From: Algoriphagus boseongensis
GTDB lineage: Bacteria > Bacteroidota > Bacteroidia > Cytophagales > Cyclobacteriaceae
Length of the DNA: 64,000 bases
Assembly: GCF_004362805.1 (NCBI RefSeq)
Contig: NZ_SNYF01000005.1
Coordinates: forward strand, 1,477,676 to 1,541,675
Direction: 5' to 3'
Below are positions 62,453 through 64,000 of this stretch, piece after piece (the stretch's first letter is position 1; each line of letters starts with the position of its first letter). The notes under the pieces were generated by a model that saw only the letters and a program-made list of their open reading frames with translations, was not told where the DNA came from and searched no databases. Made by a program: the position numbers and the translations under genes.

Positions 62453-63642
62453 CATTTTTCAAAGAGTCCAATCGACCCTCCTACCCAGTCCTTATCCTTA
62501 TTGAATTTTACTCCGATCATTTCTCCTCTACTTAGCCTTGCAAGATTTCCGACGATTGTAGGGCTTTCATCTCCCTCAGGCCAAAGACAAAGTATCCTTA
62601 CCTCTACTTTTACTTTTCCATCTGGAGATTGAATTACAGGCAGGTAGTTTACTTTTTTCTGGAGAATGTAGAGATCCTTTTCCTTTACTGATTCCACATC
62701 CTCTTTTTTAACATGAAAAATCACACCTGATCCTGAAAATGAAAAAAGAGGCTTCAACACATAGTTTTCCAAGTCCTCAGGTATTTGCTCCAATTCACTA
62801 AGCAATTTTGTTTCAATAAAATATGGCCCCTGTAAGTATGGAAGAATAAACTTTGAAATCCGAGTATACCAATTAGGATGACCAGCCCACTCGACATCTA
62901 ATTCTTCTGTGAAGCTAAATTGAAGCTTAAGGTCTTTTCTAAGGTCCAATTCATCAAAAATCACACGGTTGTAAACCCTCTTGATTTGAACCTTTTGGCC
63001 TTTTGGATTGAGATAAAAGAGTTTTTTCCCCTCTTTAATCACCTCAGTCACGCATATAATGGGTATACCCAAATCCCTTTTGGCGTAATAAAAATCGATC
63101 TTAGTATTCTGTTTATCTGGTTCAATTTCCAGCAAAACCACTTCCTCATTCTTATGCATACCCAATACAACACGATTTAAAATTTCGAGATATTTCTCCT
63201 CGGAAATTCCATCTGGATATGGGGAAAGTGACTCCAAAAAGGGATAATATTTTTTGACCTTTCGATTGAGATTAAACTGAAAATTGAAAATGGAAGGAAA
63301 ACCTTGCACTTCGATCAGTTTGGGAATCAACTTTCCGTTTTCCTCACAAATCCCAAAATCTATCGCCAAGAACTGGGTATGCTCATCCTCATTGGGAACA
63401 GCCGTATTCAACTCAATGGAACGCTGAGTAATCGCCTTGAAATCCGGTCTTTTGATAAAGTCAATTACCTGCCCGCAAGCTTCGAAAAGCTGATTCTTTA
63501 AACTTTTGGGGATAAAAAACGGAGTTTCAGCAATTCGGAATGTCGGAGCATATCCAAAATCTGATTCAATATCCTTAAGAAAGGATTCATACTTTTCCTT
63601 GGAAAATTCTGCATTAAACCGACTTCGAAGATCCTCTATCAT
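62452..63642 (-). CDS. Putative ATP-grasp-like protein of unknown function
   Basis: A 396-residue soluble protein. LPYLQGPYFIETKLLSELEQI and NYVLKPLFSFSGSGVIFHV (about 290-310) resemble the ATP-grasp nucleotide-binding loop (KPxxxxxGxGV), and LAIDFGICEENGKLIPKLIEVQGFPSIFNFQF (about 92-123) recalls the pre-ATP-grasp part of glutathionylspermidine-synthetase-like or circularly permuted ATP-grasp proteins. I cannot assign a substrate. Its ATG overlaps the stop of the glutamine amidotransferase gene (ATGA), a strong sign of coupled translation, so the pair may form an amide-forming enzyme using ammonia from glutamine. Confidence 0.65.
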   Translation of the reverse strand: MIEDLRSRFNAEFSKEKYESFLKDIESDFGYAPTFRIAETPFFIPKSLKNQLFEACGQVIDFIKRPDFKAITQRSIELNTAVPNEDEHTQFLAIDFGICEENGKLIPKLIEVQGFPSIFNFQFNLNRKVKKYYPFLESLSPYPDGISEEKYLEILNRVVLGMHKNEEVVLLEIEPDKQNTKIDFYYAKRDLGIPIICVTEVIKEGKKLFYLNPKGQKVQIKRVYNRVIFDELDLRKDLKLQFSFTEELDVEWAGHPNWYTRISKFILPYLQGPYFIETKLLSELEQIPEDLENYVLKPLFSFSGSGVIFHVKKEDVESVKEKDLYILQKKVNYLPVIQSPDGKVKVEVRILCLWPEGDESPTIVGNLARLSRGEMIGVKFNKDKDWVGGSIGLFEK

Positions 63643-64000
63643 GTCAGAGAAGGGGTTTGAGCGAGTTTGATTTTTCTAAGCGCTTGTTCGAGGAAATTAG
63701 GGATCAGGGTTTCATTGGTTTTGTAGATTTTATTCTCATCCACCAAATCTTCCAGCATAGTTCTAAACTTTGCCTTCCCTTTGAGTTCAATAATCTTTTC
63801 CCGAACCACCGGTTTTTTGAGATGCTCCAAAAAGCTCATTGCATCAGCCTCTGGGTGGAATTGAGTCCCAACAATTTCATCCGTAAAGCGAATAGCCATG
63901 ATGGCTCTTTCATACTCCACATGGTTTCTGATTTTTTCAAGCGCAATGATCTTGGCACCTAAGGCCTTGAATTTTTTGGAATTGGGTTGGACAACCTGAT
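63639..64000 (-). CDS. Class I glutamine amidotransferase (5' part outside window)
   Basis: The visible 120 C-terminal codons continue past the right edge. ALGAKIIALEKIRNHVEYERAIMAIRFTDEIVGTQFHPEAD shows the final block of GATase1 domains with the catalytic His and Glu (QFHPEAD). The preceding Cys nucleophile must lie beyond 64000. The tail (LKKPVVREKIIELKGKAKFRTMLEDLVDENKIYKTNETLIPNF) is helical and resembles no fused synthetase domain. It overlaps the ATP-grasp-like gene by 4 bp. It probably supplies ammonia to that partner. Confidence 0.8.
   Translation of the reverse strand, partial: QVVQPNSKKFKALGAKIIALEKIRNHVEYERAIMAIRFTDEIVGTQFHPEADAMSFLEHLKKPVVREKIIELKGKAKFRTMLEDLVDENKIYKTNETLIPNFLEQALRKIKLAQTPSLT

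Overview
The window looks like chromosomal DNA of a Bacteroidota bacterium, most likely Cytophagales / Cyclobacteriaceae (Algoriphagus-like). The grounds are a moderate GC content, promoters with the Bacteroidota -33 TTG / -7 TAnnTTTG pattern, and typical families of the phylum: DUF3822 next to coaD, DUF1573, GSCFA, a K+-dependent membrane pyrophosphatase, a PmoA-like/Gfo-Idh/TIM-barrel sugar cluster, and many lipoproteins and '-AQ' signal peptides. The genus is inference; no rRNA is present.

Layout. (1) 1-7.8 kb: a FlgO/TolB-like + TPR + AraC regulator with an MFS transporter, a Vat/CatB-type acetyltransferase, a small membrane protein, a beta-barrel protein, a class C beta-lactamase-like hydrolase and an NmrA-like reductase. 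Four promoters here, including that of the divergent exported protein at the left edge, share one composite element with fixed spacing; this is probably the regulon of the AraC protein. (2) 8-23 kb: a divergent phosphoesterase-fold protein and an eight-gene operon combining glutathione synthesis (GshA of the GCS2 type, GshB) and a gamma-glutamylcyclotransferase-like protein with a bacterial DNase II, a metallo-beta-lactamase-like protein, a giant kinase/ATPase/GAF/cyclase, a HAD phosphatase and an unrecognised Cys-containing protein. No member has a visible signal peptide. This is the most unusual locus of the window. (3) 23-29 kb: tRNA-Pro, two small conserved genes, a four-gene operon with two DM13-like lipoproteins, a beta-barrel and a Crp-type regulator, then an OmpR/HisKA two-component pair. 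The promoters of the response regulator and of the DM13 operon share 11-bp-spaced GTGA repeats.

(4) 29-45.9 kb: mostly housekeeping and cell-envelope genes: hppA, dacB-like, an S9 peptidase, VOC, DUF1801, DUF1835, an ECF sigma factor with a membrane partner, tRNA-Gly, GSCFA, a YyaL-type thioredoxin-fold protein, priA, a mutarotase-like protein, an esterase and a HAD. Three families of palindromic intergenic repeats occur here. (5) 45.9-52.6 kb, minus strand: a YwqK/MORN protein, an exported sugar-oxidoreduction cluster (PmoA-like, Gfo/Idh, TIM-barrel epimerase, lipoprotein RidA) and a DUF695-RraB gene that looks like an inserted cassette. (6) 52.8-64 kb: ssb, a metallophosphoesterase, an HEYGH protein, an ABC exporter, a DUF1573 protein, a RecD-like helicase, two Nudix proteins, DUF3822-coaD, pyrE, and at the right edge an ATP-grasp-like protein coupled to a class I glutamine amidotransferase that runs off the window.
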